A DNA stretch of 64,000 nucleotides, from contig OX375882.1 in NCBI GenBank assembly GCA_947359465.1, positions 56,480,509-56,544,508 of the forward strand, in the 5' to 3' direction. Shown here in pieces: positions 35,183 through 46,869 of this stretch; position 1 is the first letter of the stretch; the number at the start of each line of letters is the position of its first letter. The notes below the pieces were generated by a model. The model was not told the origin of the DNA. It ran no database searches and worked only from the letters and a program-made list of their open reading frames with translations. This stretch comes from Metellina segmentata (lineage: Eukaryota > Arthropoda > Arachnida > Araneae > Tetragnathidae). The position numbers and the translations under genes are program-made.

Positions 35183-35189
35183 AGATGGA

Positions 35190-35275
35190 CAATTAATTAA
35201 CGTCGCATTGGAGCAATGCAACGGGCAATTGGAGGCGGTCTGGTTTCAATACCCAAGGGAAAGATAAGAGAAATC
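35190..35275 (-). mobile_element. SINE (family B), short 3' fragment
   Basis: 'aattaacgtcgcattggagc', 'caacgggcaattggaggcgg' and 'aagggaaagat' mark the SINE 3' end on the minus strand, directly after the MITE remnant. Confidence 0.7.
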
Positions 35276-36248
35276 GTAGAAAAAACCCACCATGAGTGTT
35301 TAAACTTGAGAGTCACTACTTATTTATCTTGAGACTCATTGGATTTGGTGGGTGGTTCTTTTAGAACAAAAGGTTCTCCCTCTGTCGCAAAATAAGTGTA
35401 AGATTGGTTCGTTTTTGCTTCGAATATTAACCCTTTGAGATGTTGAAATGTAGATATCCGTAAAAAAAACCTGCTTGGTCGAACGAGCTTTTACATTCTA
35501 GACCAATACAATATTTCCTTGGACATTTTATATCGATAGATGCGCTTATTTAGGCTTTATGCGTGTTGCCCGGAAAAGGAAATGCTTTACTATTCGGAAA
35601 TCTCGACGTTACAAGGTTTGAAATGGCTTAGAAAATGGTTGGTTTGTGGTGTTAATGTTTTATTTAAAATAAGGATTACCTCTTCTCTTAAATAAGTGTG
35701 GAACATTGGCACATTTTTGAATAAAAATATTAATTTTCTAATTTAGAAGTTATCTGTAGAAATATTATAACATTTTTAAAGGTATGAGGCAATTTAAGAT
35801 TACCACTTGATTGCCTTTTTTGTTGCAAAGGTGGGTAAATATCGAAAAAAGAAACTTATTAAAAAGAAACAAGCTTTATTTGGAAAGTATTCTCGGCCAG
35901 AACTATTGTTGTAGTATGAACTATTGGATAGTAATAAAATACAAATATTTCTAAATGTGCTTTTTTTCAAGTGTAATTGCGTAAAAACAATGAATTACGC
36001 ATTTACAACTTGACTACTCATTTGAATACTGAGTTGATTAATTTTGTTGGAATTAGAGAATAACTAGTGTGTAGAATCCAATCTGAGAAAAATAAATTTT
36101 GTTACTATTTCTATCAAAAATACGCGTCCAATATTGATTAAACGCAGAATCAATGAGTTTTTCAGTTTCTTTATTAACTCTTATAAACATTCCTTACACT
36201 GTCCTTGGCACTGTCATCATCAATAACTGAAAGTATCGCTTCATTGTG
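35276..36248. other. AT-rich stretch with a family C head motif
   Basis: 'ctttactattcggaaatctc' at 35587-35606 is a family C head relic. Nothing else is recognised. Confidence 0.4.
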
Positions 36249-36322
36249 AAAAAATCGGTATCGGCAAAATTGGTCAAATCTTGATGGACGAGATAACTCG
36301 TCGAAACCACTTGGAGGTTTGT
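36249..36322 (-). mobile_element. Palindromic MITE (family A), right-end fragment
   Basis: 'atcggtatcggcaaaattgg' then 'gatggacgagataactcgtc' and the terminus 'gaaaccacttggagg'. Confidence 0.65.
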
Positions 36323-36529
36323 TTGGAATCTTAATGATTGAACAATTCTTAAGTTAAAGAAAGCTTCATTTCTTTGTATTCACGTAACATCAAGTTTTAA
36401 TGGATTTAAAAGTAAAACAAGCCATCAGAAAAGACGTAAAATGTTACTAGGTAAAAATTCTACGGCACCCAATGCATATATGCAACTGTATAACAATTAA
36501 CTATACAATGTAACAATCTCACTCGGGGA

Positions 36530-37560
36530 ATCCGAGGGATCAGAAGCTAACGAGCAATGCAGCGTCTCATTTCGCACACATAATCACGAACCCGAACTGG
36601 CAACTCACCAATAACGCAATACGAAAAAACAGATCCATCCAAGCACAGAGAGAAAAAACCGTTCCGCACGCCGAATCCCCCTTCACTTCCATCAAAACCA
36701 GAGCCACACACACGAAAAAAGGGGACCGAAGCACACAGAAACACACACGCACCAAAAGAGTGAAAAATGCAAGCTTCTGGATCAAAAATCGCAATGCTAT
36801 GGGTGAATTATAGCGTCGTTGTTGTCAAACGTACGTTACAATCCGACTAATCTGTTTTCTTGTAATCCGATCCCTATTGGCGATATGTCCGGCCTGGCAA
36901 AAAGGGCTCTATATATAGAACGGGGCTGGCAACCCCTTTTAGCATTTCGTGTTCGCTGGGTTTGACAAATGGACAAGACGATCTCGTTTCAATGGTCATT
37001 CCGCAAATGACCACGGTGTCGTTTAGAATGCGTCGGGGGCAGCCGGTAGGGGGGGATTCAGTGCGTAATACTGCCGGCGCGTCAGTTTGAATAGATAAAA
37101 AGAGAGCCGTTGCGGGGAATAAAAAACAACAAAAATTTAATTGCGACCAAGTTTCCAGAATACAGAAGGAGGGGGATATCGTAGTCCGGTATCGGCGAGG
37201 ACTAACTTTACGTGTGGCTTCGAAATGTAGTCGGTAATGCCGAGCTTAAGGTAGATGTTCCCCGCAATAAAAGAGTTTGTTTCTTTCGGCTGCGGGGATT
37301 GTGTAGGAATGTCTGGTTGTAATCTGATCTCCACGCTACAACACGGCACTTTGGCATGGAGGTATTTGCGCGGTCCACAAAGGAACTTTCCAGATCTATG
37401 TATTCATTTATAATAGTCCAGTTTCGAGTTTTTAAGTTTGAATTAAACTCATTACATACCAAGTATGATACTCGTAATGGCATACTAAAATGTGTCTTGT
37501 GCATTTACGGAGCATAATCACGAAACACCACGTGTTCATTCGTCTGTTCGACAGCTAGTT
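36530..37560. other. Single-copy GC-richer island
   Basis: No family repeats. It holds a TATATATA core at 36910-36917 about 30 bp before 'ttttagcatttcgtg', but no long frame follows (the ATG at 36969 opens only 13 codons). It also has Otx/Bicoid-like TAATCC sites near 36866 and an inverted repeat at 36993-37013. More likely a regulatory element than a gene. Confidence 0.4.
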
Positions 37561-37572
37561 TGATTGGATTTT

Positions 37573-37606
37573 ATGGCGCAAGGGACATATTTGTCCAAAC
37601 CGCGCC
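37573..37606. repeat. Interrupted inverted repeat (ATGGCGC...GCGCCAT)
   Basis: ATGGCGC, then GGACA-tatt-TGTCC, then GCGCCAT form a two-step stem in about 34 bases. A related phrase ('ttgatggcgcaatggtctag') occurs near 57712, so this may be the end of a rare dispersed element. Confidence 0.45.
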
Positions 37607-37667
37607 ATACAACATAAAGTAAAATGGACATACACACAAGAAGAGTTTTACCATAACAGAAGAGGTT

Positions 37668-37770
37668 AGGTAGGTATATTAATTAACCGAAGCAACACAT
37701 GACGGTCGTGATTAATACCAAAGGTAAATATCAGAGGACGTGACGTAATTTTCAATCAAGGGTAATAAAG
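37668..37770 (-). mobile_element. SINE (family B), decayed 3' fragment
   Basis: 'taggtaggtatattaattaa', then 'gacggtcgtgattaatacc', 'cagaggacgtgacgtaattt' and 'caatcaaggg' follow the SINE 3' half with many changes. Confidence 0.5.
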
Positions 37771-37909
37771 GTAAAAGTAGTAAAATAAATTGTTCATTGC
37801 CTTGAACTGGTGACAGTTTGGAAGAAATTTGTGCACAGGAGGCTGTCCACTACAGGTGGTTACAAACACGATGACAAACCACCAGGAGAATAGGGTGTAT
37901 ATTTGGTGC

Positions 37910-38135
37910 AACACAACGGGCTACTGGCGACGGTGTTGGATGTGCAAGCCTCAGGTGTGACCTCGTCATCTGATCGTGGTTTGAAATTACGTGGTTGTTG
38001 TCCTCGGATCTTTTCCTTCTAGACTAATCCCGGACCGTCACCAACCATAGCAAGTAGTGTTCCAACAATGCCAATGGTGGTCATCAACAACAGAAAGTGC
38101 TGTTTTTCAACTGTGACAGTTAAAATACCTACCTA
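37910..38135 (+). mobile_element. SINE (family B), rearranged copy
   Basis: A minus-type scrap ('caacacaacgggctactggc') is fused to plus-strand body ('caggtgtgacctcgtcatct', 'ttgttgtcctcggatctttt', 'aatcccggaccgtc') and the tail region 'acctacctacctg'. Confidence 0.6.
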
Positions 38136-38379
38136 CCTGTTCGATTCTATATCTTCCGCCACAGGGCCAAAGGGTGGATCTAACATTGGATGGATCCAAG
38201 AAGGTCAAGTGCATAGTTAATTTTAAAGAATTTAATTTGTTTAAAGTCAAAAGTAAATTAATCTACTAAATTAAAATTATCTATTACATGTGTATCTATT
38301 AGAATGTTAATCAACTCAAAGGTTAATCGACCAAATTACAACATGATCATATTCGAAGGGTCTTGGGATAACATCGCCG

Positions 38380-38660
38380 ACCAACCGGTCTGGTGGTCGG
38401 TGTTAGCCGGTGTCAGCCTCTAGATCAGATTCCTGGGCGGCAGGTGCACCTTAAATCTGTCGTGGTCGAAAGTCCTCACTTTAGGTTGGTGTGGAAATTT
38501 GGAGAGTGGGGCGCCAGCTCAGGTGTTGCCTCGTCATCTGACCGTGGTTCGAAATTACGAGGTGTTGTCCTCGGAATTTCCCTTAAGGGACTGATACCCG
38601 AGACCATTGTCAATAGCCCGTTGTTTTGTTGTACGACGTTAATAAAAAACTACCAATTAC
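38380..38660 (+). mobile_element. SINE (family B), nearly complete
   Basis: The tRNA-like head is decayed ('ggtgtcagcctctagatcag', 'attcctgggcggc'; the B box is lost). The body is complete, from 'ggtgcaccttaaatctgtcg' through 'agctcaggtgttgcctcgtc' to 'gttgtacgacgttaataaaa'. Confidence 0.78.
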
Positions 38661-38766
38661 CTAGGACAACACCACGCGATTTCGAATCACGGTCAGATGG
38701 CGAGGCAACACCTGAGCTGGCACACCACTCTCCAAACTTCCACACTAACGCATCGTGACAGATGCG
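38661..38766 (-). mobile_element. SINE (family B) fragment, inverted against its neighbour
   Basis: 'aggacaacaccacgcgattt', 'cggtcagatggcgaggcaac' and 'ctctccaaacttccacac' on the minus strand. Together with 38380-38660 it makes a fold-back of about 100 bp. Confidence 0.75.
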
Positions 38767-38779
38767 ATAAAGATTTCCA

Positions 38780-39790
38780 GGGAAAATAAAATGACCAGGA
38801 CAACCGATCTCTGAATTTTCCGGCAATCGATTCGTTTCCAGCTTCACGGCAATTTCCAATTCAGAACCGAAAGGGTCGCCCGAAGAACCTTCACCACTTA
38901 ACTTCCTACACGTCCCCCCAGCGAGACGAAGCCCAAGTCCGAGTCGACGATAACACTATTGACTATGGATACATAATCAAACATACGCCGCGGCATGGGT
39001 AACAGTAAAACAGAATTAAAAAAAGGAAACAACCCACACACTCACAAGGGCCCCGGCAGAAAACGAACAGCGATGAAAAATAGCTTTAATCGTCATCAAT
39101 GCCGCTTTACCTAATTCCTATATGATCTGAGTACACTTCTTTTTTGTGCCCTTCCTTTTTTGTACTTCGCTTCCACACTCGTTTTCATTTATTATTGTTA
39201 TTTTTTTGCTCTGCCCTTTCCAGTAATATCTTCTTGTTTGAAAAGTTGCGCGTGACGACCGAAAGGGGGGGGGGGTGGTACGCGAGGGGTGTGATCATCG
39301 AAAAGCTCTTGTGCACGGTAATTAGACTTGAACATGCTGGCCACACCCTAGACAATACCAAGTACATGAACCGATAGGAATATATATTTATATATACACT
39401 TTTTACACATAGGCGGCGAGTCTTTATTTTTCCTCTTCGTTATTTTATTATTGTTATTATTGGAAACGGGGCGTGCGGGGAGCGGAGTGTTACATGGGCG
39501 TATCGGGAAATATGGAACAGCCCCCACCCCTTAATGTGCTTTCGCCCCGGCCGGGGCGATGTTTTTCCGAAATGACTCATTCGCTTAACAGATATCTAAC
39601 TATCACGAATCCTTAAGAGATAATGACACCGATACTTAAAACGCACAGGTAGAAAAAGGGGGTAACTACCGAAATTTCTATTACGGATGTAACAAACTTC
39701 ATTTATCAAGGCTTAAATGGCTGTGTCCTGGGGGTTTTGTTTTTGTGTGAGCAAGCTGCTTTTCTTGTGGAATACTTCGTTAGAGTGCAG
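38780..39790. other. Single-copy island
   Basis: GC-mixed sequence with an 11-12 base G run near 39265-39276. No exon could be supported. Confidence 0.4.
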
Positions 39791-39882
39791 CTCATTATTA
39801 GACCATGGTAATTACACGAAATCAGTCGGAATCACAACTTTCTTTTGATAGTAGACATTTCTATTTAGGTGAGAGATGTACA
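39791..39882 (+). repeat. Copy of the 40.9-41.4 kb repeat interrupted by an insertion
   Basis: 'attagaccatggtaattaca', 'cagtcggaatcaca' and 'tagacatttctatttaggtg' resemble 41118-41195 in order. The homology breaks where the Helitron-like segment starts. Confidence 0.45.
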
Positions 39883-40756
39883 TCCCTCTGAACACGAGAT
39901 TTCAGAGTCCACACCAAATTTGGTACACTTATACTTTGAACTATACTAGAACTTTGCGGAAAATAGGCTATTACTTTCCTGTCTTCAGACCAATCTGTGA
40001 CACTTTCGACCATAAAAACTGGCACACAGGTAGTCTAGAAGTGCCACTCGAAGCCCCAATTTTAAAATCTAAAGTTTGTTTTCCTGCAGTAAATGGACAT
40101 GGACAAGGAAACACGTTGTACAGGGTTTGTGTATTTGAGTTAACCCTACAATGCATGATTTTTTTATTTCAACTGAAAAAATATATATATTTGATATCTA
40201 TAACAGTGTTAGTTAATAAAAATATATATATGAAAAAAATAAACGGTATAATATATATAAATAAAAAAATATGTTTTACTATGTTTTTTTTTGACAATAA
40301 ACTGTGGCAGTTGGCTACACCAAGCAGCAACACACTTCAACCGGCATTTTATTAACATTTTAATGCAACCAAAAAATGTAATAAACAATTAGTCTTATAG
40401 TACCAATTTTTTTAACGTGAAAAAATTATTATTTAGATGAATTTTGTTATTTTAGTATTACGTTTTCTGCTTATAACTTATATTTCGGAAACAACAAACA
40501 CATTTCTCAAAATAGAACTTCCATTTCCATCTATTATCAATTTTAAAAGCTGATGACACGAATCGAGATTTTTATCATATTTACTGTATTGTGTTGCCGT
40601 TTGGAAACATTTATTGGAGAAGGTATTGGAGAAAGAATATGTGTAGCCAAATGGCTACCCTATACACTGTAGGTTTAACACAAGGAAATGTCTCGGTCAT
40701 ATTTTAGATGTCGTGGTCATATTTGAAATCCGAGCAACGCCGGGTTATTCAGCTAG
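39883..40756 (+). mobile_element. Possible non-autonomous Helitron
   Basis: The right end 'gagcaacgccgggttattca' followed by GCTAG|T has the CTRR-type terminus preceded by GC-rich sequence, as in many insect Helitrons; the pre-terminal hairpin is weak. A TC start at 39883 preceded by A, and a T after CTAG, fit A|T insertion. The interior is AT-rich with no Rep or helicase motif. The 159-codon frame at 39876-40355 crosses the proposed left end and shows no known domain. The right end is the better supported boundary. Confidence 0.42.
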
Positions 40757-40825
40757 TGAGTAAATAACCACATCTATTGGTTAAAAGAATCATAGGAATC
40801 ATGTTTCTACTCGCCGAGAAAGTCA

Positions 40826-40885
40826 AAACTAGTTAAAAATCATGCAGGGAAGACTGCAGACTGGAGAACAGAACCCACCAGCTGG
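40826..40885 (+). repeat. Family C tail, isolated
   Basis: 'gtcaaaactagttaaaaatc', 'atgcagggaagactgcagac' and 'tggagaac' match the family C tail. Confidence 0.55.
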
Positions 40886-40889
40886 TTAA

Positions 40890-41420
40890 TAGGTAACAAG
40901 ATGACGTTTTTAACTTAACAAAAAAAGGTTTTCATTGATATGAATAACAAAAAACATCTTGAACTGTACAGTCATAGTTCTTGAGATTACAATAGTAACA
41001 AGTATAGGATACTTAGCGGACTTAATCGATCATATTTTCATGTTTGATTTATGTCTTATACAGCCATAAATTGAAAATCTCAGGTTGATATGAGAGATGT
41101 ATAACATTGTTTAGAAATTAGACAATGATAATTACCCAAAACATTAGTCAGAATCACATATTTCTCTTCGTAGAAGACAATTAGATGAGAAACGTTGAAG
41201 AGGTTACAAAACGACGTTTCTAACATATAACAAAAAATGCTTCTATTTCTCTAAAAATGGAATGAGTAACTTGAGCATATCAATAATACTTGAGTTTTCA
41301 ACAGCAACAAATCTAAGATGTTTGATGAAATTATGCAATGGCTCAAACCTTCATGTTTGATTTATATATGCGGCCCTAGCATTAAAATATCTAAAAACGA
41401 TTTATTAAAATAGTTTTTAG
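40890..41420. repeat. Two-copy direct repeat, ~300 bp period
   Basis: 'gtaacaagatgacgttttt...aacttaacaaaaaa' (40892) and 'gttacaaaacgacgtttcta...acatataacaaaaaa' (41202) start parallel segments. Both segments also share 'aacttgagcatatc'/'atcttgaact', 'acttgagttttcaacagcaa'/'cttgagattacaatagtaac' and 'tcatgtttgatttat'. Confidence 0.6.
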
Positions 41421-41706
41421 AAATATAATTTTAAAGTTGTAGAAAGAAATTAAACACAATATTACACATTTAAGACTTTAATATACACTTGCAGGCGATC
41501 GGGTTCACCCATAAACAGTATGTTCCCTTTATATGAGAGAAAATTGAACTTAAAATTAACTTACTACTCTCTTGTTTGACAACACACCTTTCCTATATCA
41601 TTCCATTTGTTACTTGATAATTCATATGAATTTCACACTTAAATCGCAGCTTAAATTAATTTTTGACGCAAATTTGAAATGACTTATCAATTAATTTTTT
41701 GTTTTA
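41421..41706. other. AT-rich non-coding stretch
   Basis: No recognised feature. Confidence 0.35.
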
Positions 41707-41839
41707 CCCACCAAGTGGTGTCGAATATATACGTTGTCCATCGAGATCTGGTTAAGTTTGCTAATGAAGAGATAATTCGTTCATCAAGATCTTGTCAGTT
41801 TTGTACATGACATGATGCATCGTCAAGACAAAACTTCCC
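41707..41839. mobile_element. Palindromic MITE (family A), short copy
   Basis: The left terminus is CCCACCAAGTGGTGTCGA. Decayed palindromes with 'ccatcgagatctggttaagt' and 'catcaagatcttgtcagttt' spacers follow, then a right end 'gtcaagacaaaacttccc'. Confidence 0.65.
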
Positions 41840-42119
41840 TAATACTTCCTAAAAGGGGAATGATGATCCAAATAAAAGATTTGATATCAAAGACTGTCCA
41901 CAACAATTCGGTTTATGACGCGAAGATAAACCACCAGGAGGGATATACAAAGTTTAAAAGTTTATTTTCCATCGACAGATTTGATTCGCTAGCAGGAAAA
42001 CATTATCAAATCGTTGGTTGCCATACGACAAGTATTAAAGAGGCCTAAAACTCACAAATAAAAATTACTTTGACATTTTTAACTTTGATTATCTTTTCTT
42101 TGACTTTTGGACTTAGAAC

Positions 42120-43115
42120 TTTGCTTCTTTTTCTTATATTTGACTTCGAAGCTTGAATTTCGATTAATTTTGACTTCCACGATATACCACTGTATAGAGC
42201 TCAAGAAATAAACAGGATTGAGGATAATGCATACTCAAAGCTTCTTGAGAACTCGGATATCAGAATAACGCTCTGAGCCTTTTTGTATTTGACTAACATA
42301 GAGAGCCTTGGAATTTTTATTTAGTTTGTTCCACGATATGCCACACTGTAGAGCTTGAAAAATCAACACAGAGGATAACGCACACTCAAAAATTCTCGGG
42401 GGCTTGAATATCGGAGTAACGCTCTGAGGCCTATCTTATTTGACTAACTTAGTGCGCCTTAAATTTTTGACAGTGTGGTCCACGATATACCACATTGTAG
42501 AGTTTCAAAAATCAACAGCACTGAGGCTAATACACATATACCACTGTATATACCACTATATATACCACTGTATAGAGCTCAAGAAATCATCAGTATTGAG
42601 GATGGTGCGCACTCAAAGCTTCTAGAGAGCTCGAATATCGGAGTGACACTCATAGGCCTTTCTCATTTGACTAATTTAGTGTGCCTTAGAATTTTGACTT
42701 AAGTGTGTTTCACGATATACCACACTGTAGAGCTTGGAAAATCAACAGCACTGAGTATAAAATACACTCAAGACTTCTCAAGAGCTTGAATATTGGAGTA
42801 ACGCTCTGAGGCATATCTTATTTGACTAGTGAGCCTTAAAATTTTGACCTAGTGTGTTCCACGATATACCACTGTATAGAGCTCAATAAATCATCAGGAT
42901 TGAGGATAATGCGTACTCAAAACTTCTCGAGAGCTCGAATATCGGAGTAACACTCAGAGGCCTTTCTAATTTTACTAAATTAGTGTGCCTTAGAATTTTG
43001 ACTTGGTGTGTTCCACAATATACCACACTGTAGAGCTTGGAAAATCAACAGCACTGAGTATAAAACACATTCAAAACTTCTCGAGAGCTCGAATATCGGT
43101 GTAACGCTCAGAAAC
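42120..43115. repeat. Six-copy ~150-bp tandem array
   Basis: 'ccacgatataccacactgta' marks unit starts at about 42177, 42331, 42480, 42710, 42859 and 43013. Each unit carries 'gagcttgaaaaatcaacag', 'cactcaaa..cttctcgag' and 'gaatatcggagtaacgctc', plus 'tttgactaacttagtg'. The third unit is about 80 bp longer, with a small 'ataccactgtatat' expansion at 42535-42572. Confidence 0.88.
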
Positions 43116-44030
43116 CTTTCACCAACCCTTATACATCATCCACCCGCGAACTGCGACCGGGTTATGGCAGAATAATCCTGCTTCAGGCGATTGTCTGTCT
43201 TAGGGGACAGCTGCACATGAAGCAGACGTGACGTAATTGGAAATCACTCAAGGCCAAGCGTCCAAAATAAAATGGATTACGTCCCAACAAGACACAGTAG
43301 GCCTACCCCACTCCACGTGCATATTCAAATCGCATGCGTGCCACGATAACGCCATCCATCGCGGCAACACCGGGGCAAGATCTTCCGGGCACGTCGCGAG
43401 GTGTCGGCCGTCCCGTTCCTTCCCCTTCATCTATCAAAGGAGGCCCTGACAGGTGCCCTCCGTTCCACTTCTTTTACCCTTCCCCTCAAGGGGGAGGTCG
43501 CAACCCTTGAGATTTTTTGGAACGATCGCTCGCGACTTAAAAAACATTTAAAAACGAGAAGGAGCGGGTATTTAAAAAATATCAGAAACAGATAGCAATA
43601 AAAAATAACCACCCCCTCGAACTTCCGGACCTCCTGTGCGGGGGTTGATAAGAGGGAGAAAGAGTTGGGATTCTTTTTTGTATTATTATTATTCGAAGAC
43701 ACATTCCTAAATAATAAAAAAAAAATAATACGGATGGGGGTGGGGAAGAACAGAACGCCCCACACAATTCCCACACCGCCATCAAGCAAATGTTGTATTA
43801 TTTAAATCCCTCCTTTTGGTCTGTTCTGCCTCATTACCGGAGGTTATCGGCGAGTCTGGTGGTTTCCAGCGGAGGAGAGGGCCTCCTTCCGCAGGCTGAG
43901 GCGAAAGGCCTATACGCTTCGCTAATCCTTCAAACCCCTTCAAATATTAATGCGCTATCTATCTGCAACGAGTCTAAGTCGAGGCTGCTGAAGGGACTCT
44001 TTAGGTAATGGGGGATCGAGCGCATATCAA
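43116..44030. other. Single-copy GC-richer island
   Basis: It holds CRE-like 'tgacgtaattgg' (43229-43240), E-boxes (CAGCTG near 43208, CAGGTG near 43450) and a TCF/LEF-type ATCAAAGG at 43433-43440. No exon could be supported. Confidence 0.4.
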
Positions 44031-44173
44031 ATGGAAGCAATTGGAAGACCTCTTTTGGAGGGCAGTTGGAGGAGTTGGTATTTAAAGATGGCCCAACCCC
44101 AGAACACACCGGAATGCAAGCAACATTTTAAGGCCCCTTATTCTTTTAAAAAGTTTTTGAATAAGTCGGGAAA

Positions 44174-44200
44174 ACCTCTTGAAATTAAGTTTCAAGAGGT
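44174..44200. other. Perfect 11-bp inverted repeat with 5-nt loop
   Basis: ACCTCTTGAAA at 44174-44184 pairs with TTTCAAGAGGT at 44190-44200. It sits in a short open frame (44031-44225) that shows no known motif. Confidence 0.6.
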
Positions 44201-44284
44201 CCAGAGCTTAATTGAAAGATTTTAAATTTTAATTACCACTTAAACTAAATAAGACTTGTAGGTAAAAGAAGAGACCATCGATTT

Positions 44285-44622
44285 GGCACTGGTGGAAGGT
44301 AGGTATTTTAATTAACGTCGCACTCGAGCAATTATATTGGCGAAGGACCGGGATCAAACCCGAAGGAAAATATTCGAGGATAACATTACGTTATTTTGAA
44401 CCATGTTCAGATGACGAGGTCACGCCTGAGATGACACCCCACTCTCCAAACTTTGACACCAAACCAACGTGAGAACATTTGAGGCCACGGTATATTTAAC
44501 ACGCACTGTTCACGACGGTCTTTGGTTGGATTTGAACTAGGAACCCTACAGTTGCTAATTCGTTCATCTTTAAACCGGGCTACTACGGTTCTTGAACCGG
44601 TGGGCCACAAGATCGAAACCGG
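44285..44622 (-). mobile_element. SINE (family B), near full length
   Basis: The 3' tail and end are at the left ('ggtaggtattttaattaacg', 'tcgcactcgagcaa'). The body runs to 'aacatttgaggccacggtat' and then a variant head ('tggatttgaactaggaaccc', with 'gattcgaactaggaa'-type B-box relic). The head appears to differ from that of the 49.9 kb copy, suggesting a subfamily. Confidence 0.75.
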
Positions 44623-44639
44623 TAAGGGAAATGGCTTAA

Positions 44640-45335
44640 ATCGTGTAAGATACCTTTTCTGCTTGAATTAAAGCCTCTTGACAGTTGAACGCTTTGCATT
44701 ATAAAATTCAATTTACACTCGACTGAAACAAATGTGTAAGTAAAAATAAAATAGTTTAAATGACTAGACTAGCGATTCTTAACCATTGTGCCTTGGTGGA
44801 TTGCCATATCGATGCTATTTATAATTTTTGAGCTTTAATTAATCAGCTTTATAATTTGTGTACGATTTTTGACACAAGTCTTTTTATAAGTAATTACAGT
44901 ATTTTATCACACTAATAAATTAATATGAGTGTTGTTTTCCATTGCAAATTGCCATAAATAAATTCATTTAAAATATTTTTAAAAGTCACTTTGGAGAAAA
45001 GGGAGGATAAGTAATAACTTTAACTTTTTTATAACAAAATATGCGAAATTTTACCTATTCTTTGTCAGAGATCGTCAAAAAACATATCCTAGTTTTTTGT
45101 GTGACGAAGAGTTTTAGGATATAATGTATGTGCTCTACGAGATGAAAAAGATTGAAACTCGCTGTACTAGACTATGGGTCAAAACTAGTACACCAGATAG
45201 TGAGTTAACAAAAGGTACTTCGAGTAACTCCTGTGGAAAAGGGTTATTTTTTCAAAAATTAATTTCCATTTTGCAAAATTTCTGCAAAAAGGAAATGAGC
45301 AATTTTTTTTTTATTTCCCCAGAACAGAATTCTTT
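44640..45335. other. AT-rich non-coding stretch
   Basis: No recognised feature. An 80-codon plus-strand frame at 45124-45366 has no motif and runs into the next array. Confidence 0.4.
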
Positions 45336-45975
45336 AGAACAATTTAATTGCTCCTTACTTAGATAGAATCCTTTTGAAGGATTTCATTGCTCTTTTCCGT
45401 AGATAAAATCATTTCGAAATATTTCATTGATCCTTTCCTTAGAATCCTTTAGAAAGATTTCACTGGTCGTTCCTTAGATAGAATCAATTTAAATGGTTCA
45501 ATTCCCCCTTTACTTCGAATAGAGTTTGGAAATATTTCATTGGCACTTTCCTTAAAATAGAATCATTTGGAAAAATTATGTTGCTAATTTACTTAGAACA
45601 GAATCCTTTAAATAATTTTTTAACTCAACAATTCAAAATTAAATCATTTTGAAAGATTTCATTGCTTTTTCCAGATAGAATCATTTTGAAAGATTTCATT
45701 GCTTTTTCCAGATAGAATCATTTAAAAAGATTCCATTGCCCAATTACTTAATACACAACTGTTTAGAACGATTATATTGGTACCTTTCTTAGAATATATT
45801 CCTCTTGTGAGATTTTATTACTCATTTCCTTAGAACTCCTTTACTTCAAGTTACCAACTGCACCCTTCCGAAAGATTATATTGGTTTCGGTCAAAATTGA
45901 TTAGAAATCATGCAGGAAGAATCTGAATGAAGGAATTATATGAGTGAACCCCACAGATGGTTAACTAAGGTTACT
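45336..45975 (+). repeat. Family C element: ~40-bp array followed by tail
   Basis: About 13 diverged copies of 'gatagaatccttttgaagga' with 'tttcattgctcttttcc' (two nearly identical neighbours at 45650-45720). Then comes the tail at 45887-45935 ('ggtcaaaattgattagaaat', 'catgcaggaagaatctg'). The order is the same as at 22.4 kb. Confidence 0.75.
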
Positions 45976-45999
45976 AAATGTCCGCTCACTTCCGTACCC

Positions 46000-46600
46000 A
46001 AGACACGACCCCCATCGAAAATGGGAGTAAAAATGAAACGCACCATTTCGAGCCAAGCGGTCTAAATAATTCACAGTTATTAGTAAACGAATGAGGTAGC
46101 GATTACAAATGCCCGATGCAAAAGGAATTATAGATTACACTGCCCCGCCATTTCCCCGGAGTTCGGAACCCGCAGCGGGGTAAGCGAGATTTATAACATT
46201 CCATCGGCTTTTGCACGGAGAGCGTACGATTGTTTGTTGAATTTCCATTTGATCCACTTATAACCTAAGAAAGGTGTTTTTCACCGGAGCGTATTAAATC
46301 AGATTACACTCGCAAAAAAAAATGGCGCAGGGTAAAAAGTACCGCATCGCTTCCGTGGGTTTCCCGAAATCTGCAATTAAGATGAATAATAGGTGGAATT
46401 TACAAAAACCCGCGGCGTGGTTTATTATTGAGTGGGATCGGGAACCGCGGGTGATGCATTTTTACTGCTGCACAATTAATAAAAGTGAGCCTTTTATTTC
46501 TGTATTTAGAGATTTATTTACTAATTTTTCGCCGCCGTGATATCTCAGATTGCAGGAAGAGGGGATGTATTGCGTGGGAATGGATTAGAAATAGAATTTA
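46000..46600. other. Single-copy island with one small open frame
   Basis: A 72-codon frame at 46322-46540 starts with ATGGCGCAGG in fair context (MAQGKKYRIASVGF...). It ends in TGA without a clear donor inside. It is enriched in basic and aromatic residues and I recognise no family. It is possible but weak as a gene; a regulatory island is the simpler reading. Confidence 0.3.
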
Positions 46601-46869
46601 GTATTTAATGTATGATGTAATAAATAATAAATGCTCGTTGGGGAATACTAAAATCTTGCTTTTGGCTGTAAAAGGATATTTTGAATCGAGATTAATACGA
46701 AATATTGGTAGCGTCTTTATCTTTTATTCTGGGTCTATATAGACACGTATCGAATATTAACTTTTTAATATGAATACTTCGAAAAAATTATTTCACAGTA
46801 TTAAAATATGAAGAATTATTTGTAATTTTTATAGGCAGTAAAAGTATTTTTAAATAATAATACTTCTGA

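Noticed and set aside
36969..37010. A short coding start after the TATA-like sequence
   Set aside because: Only 13 codons before a stop and no splice donor.
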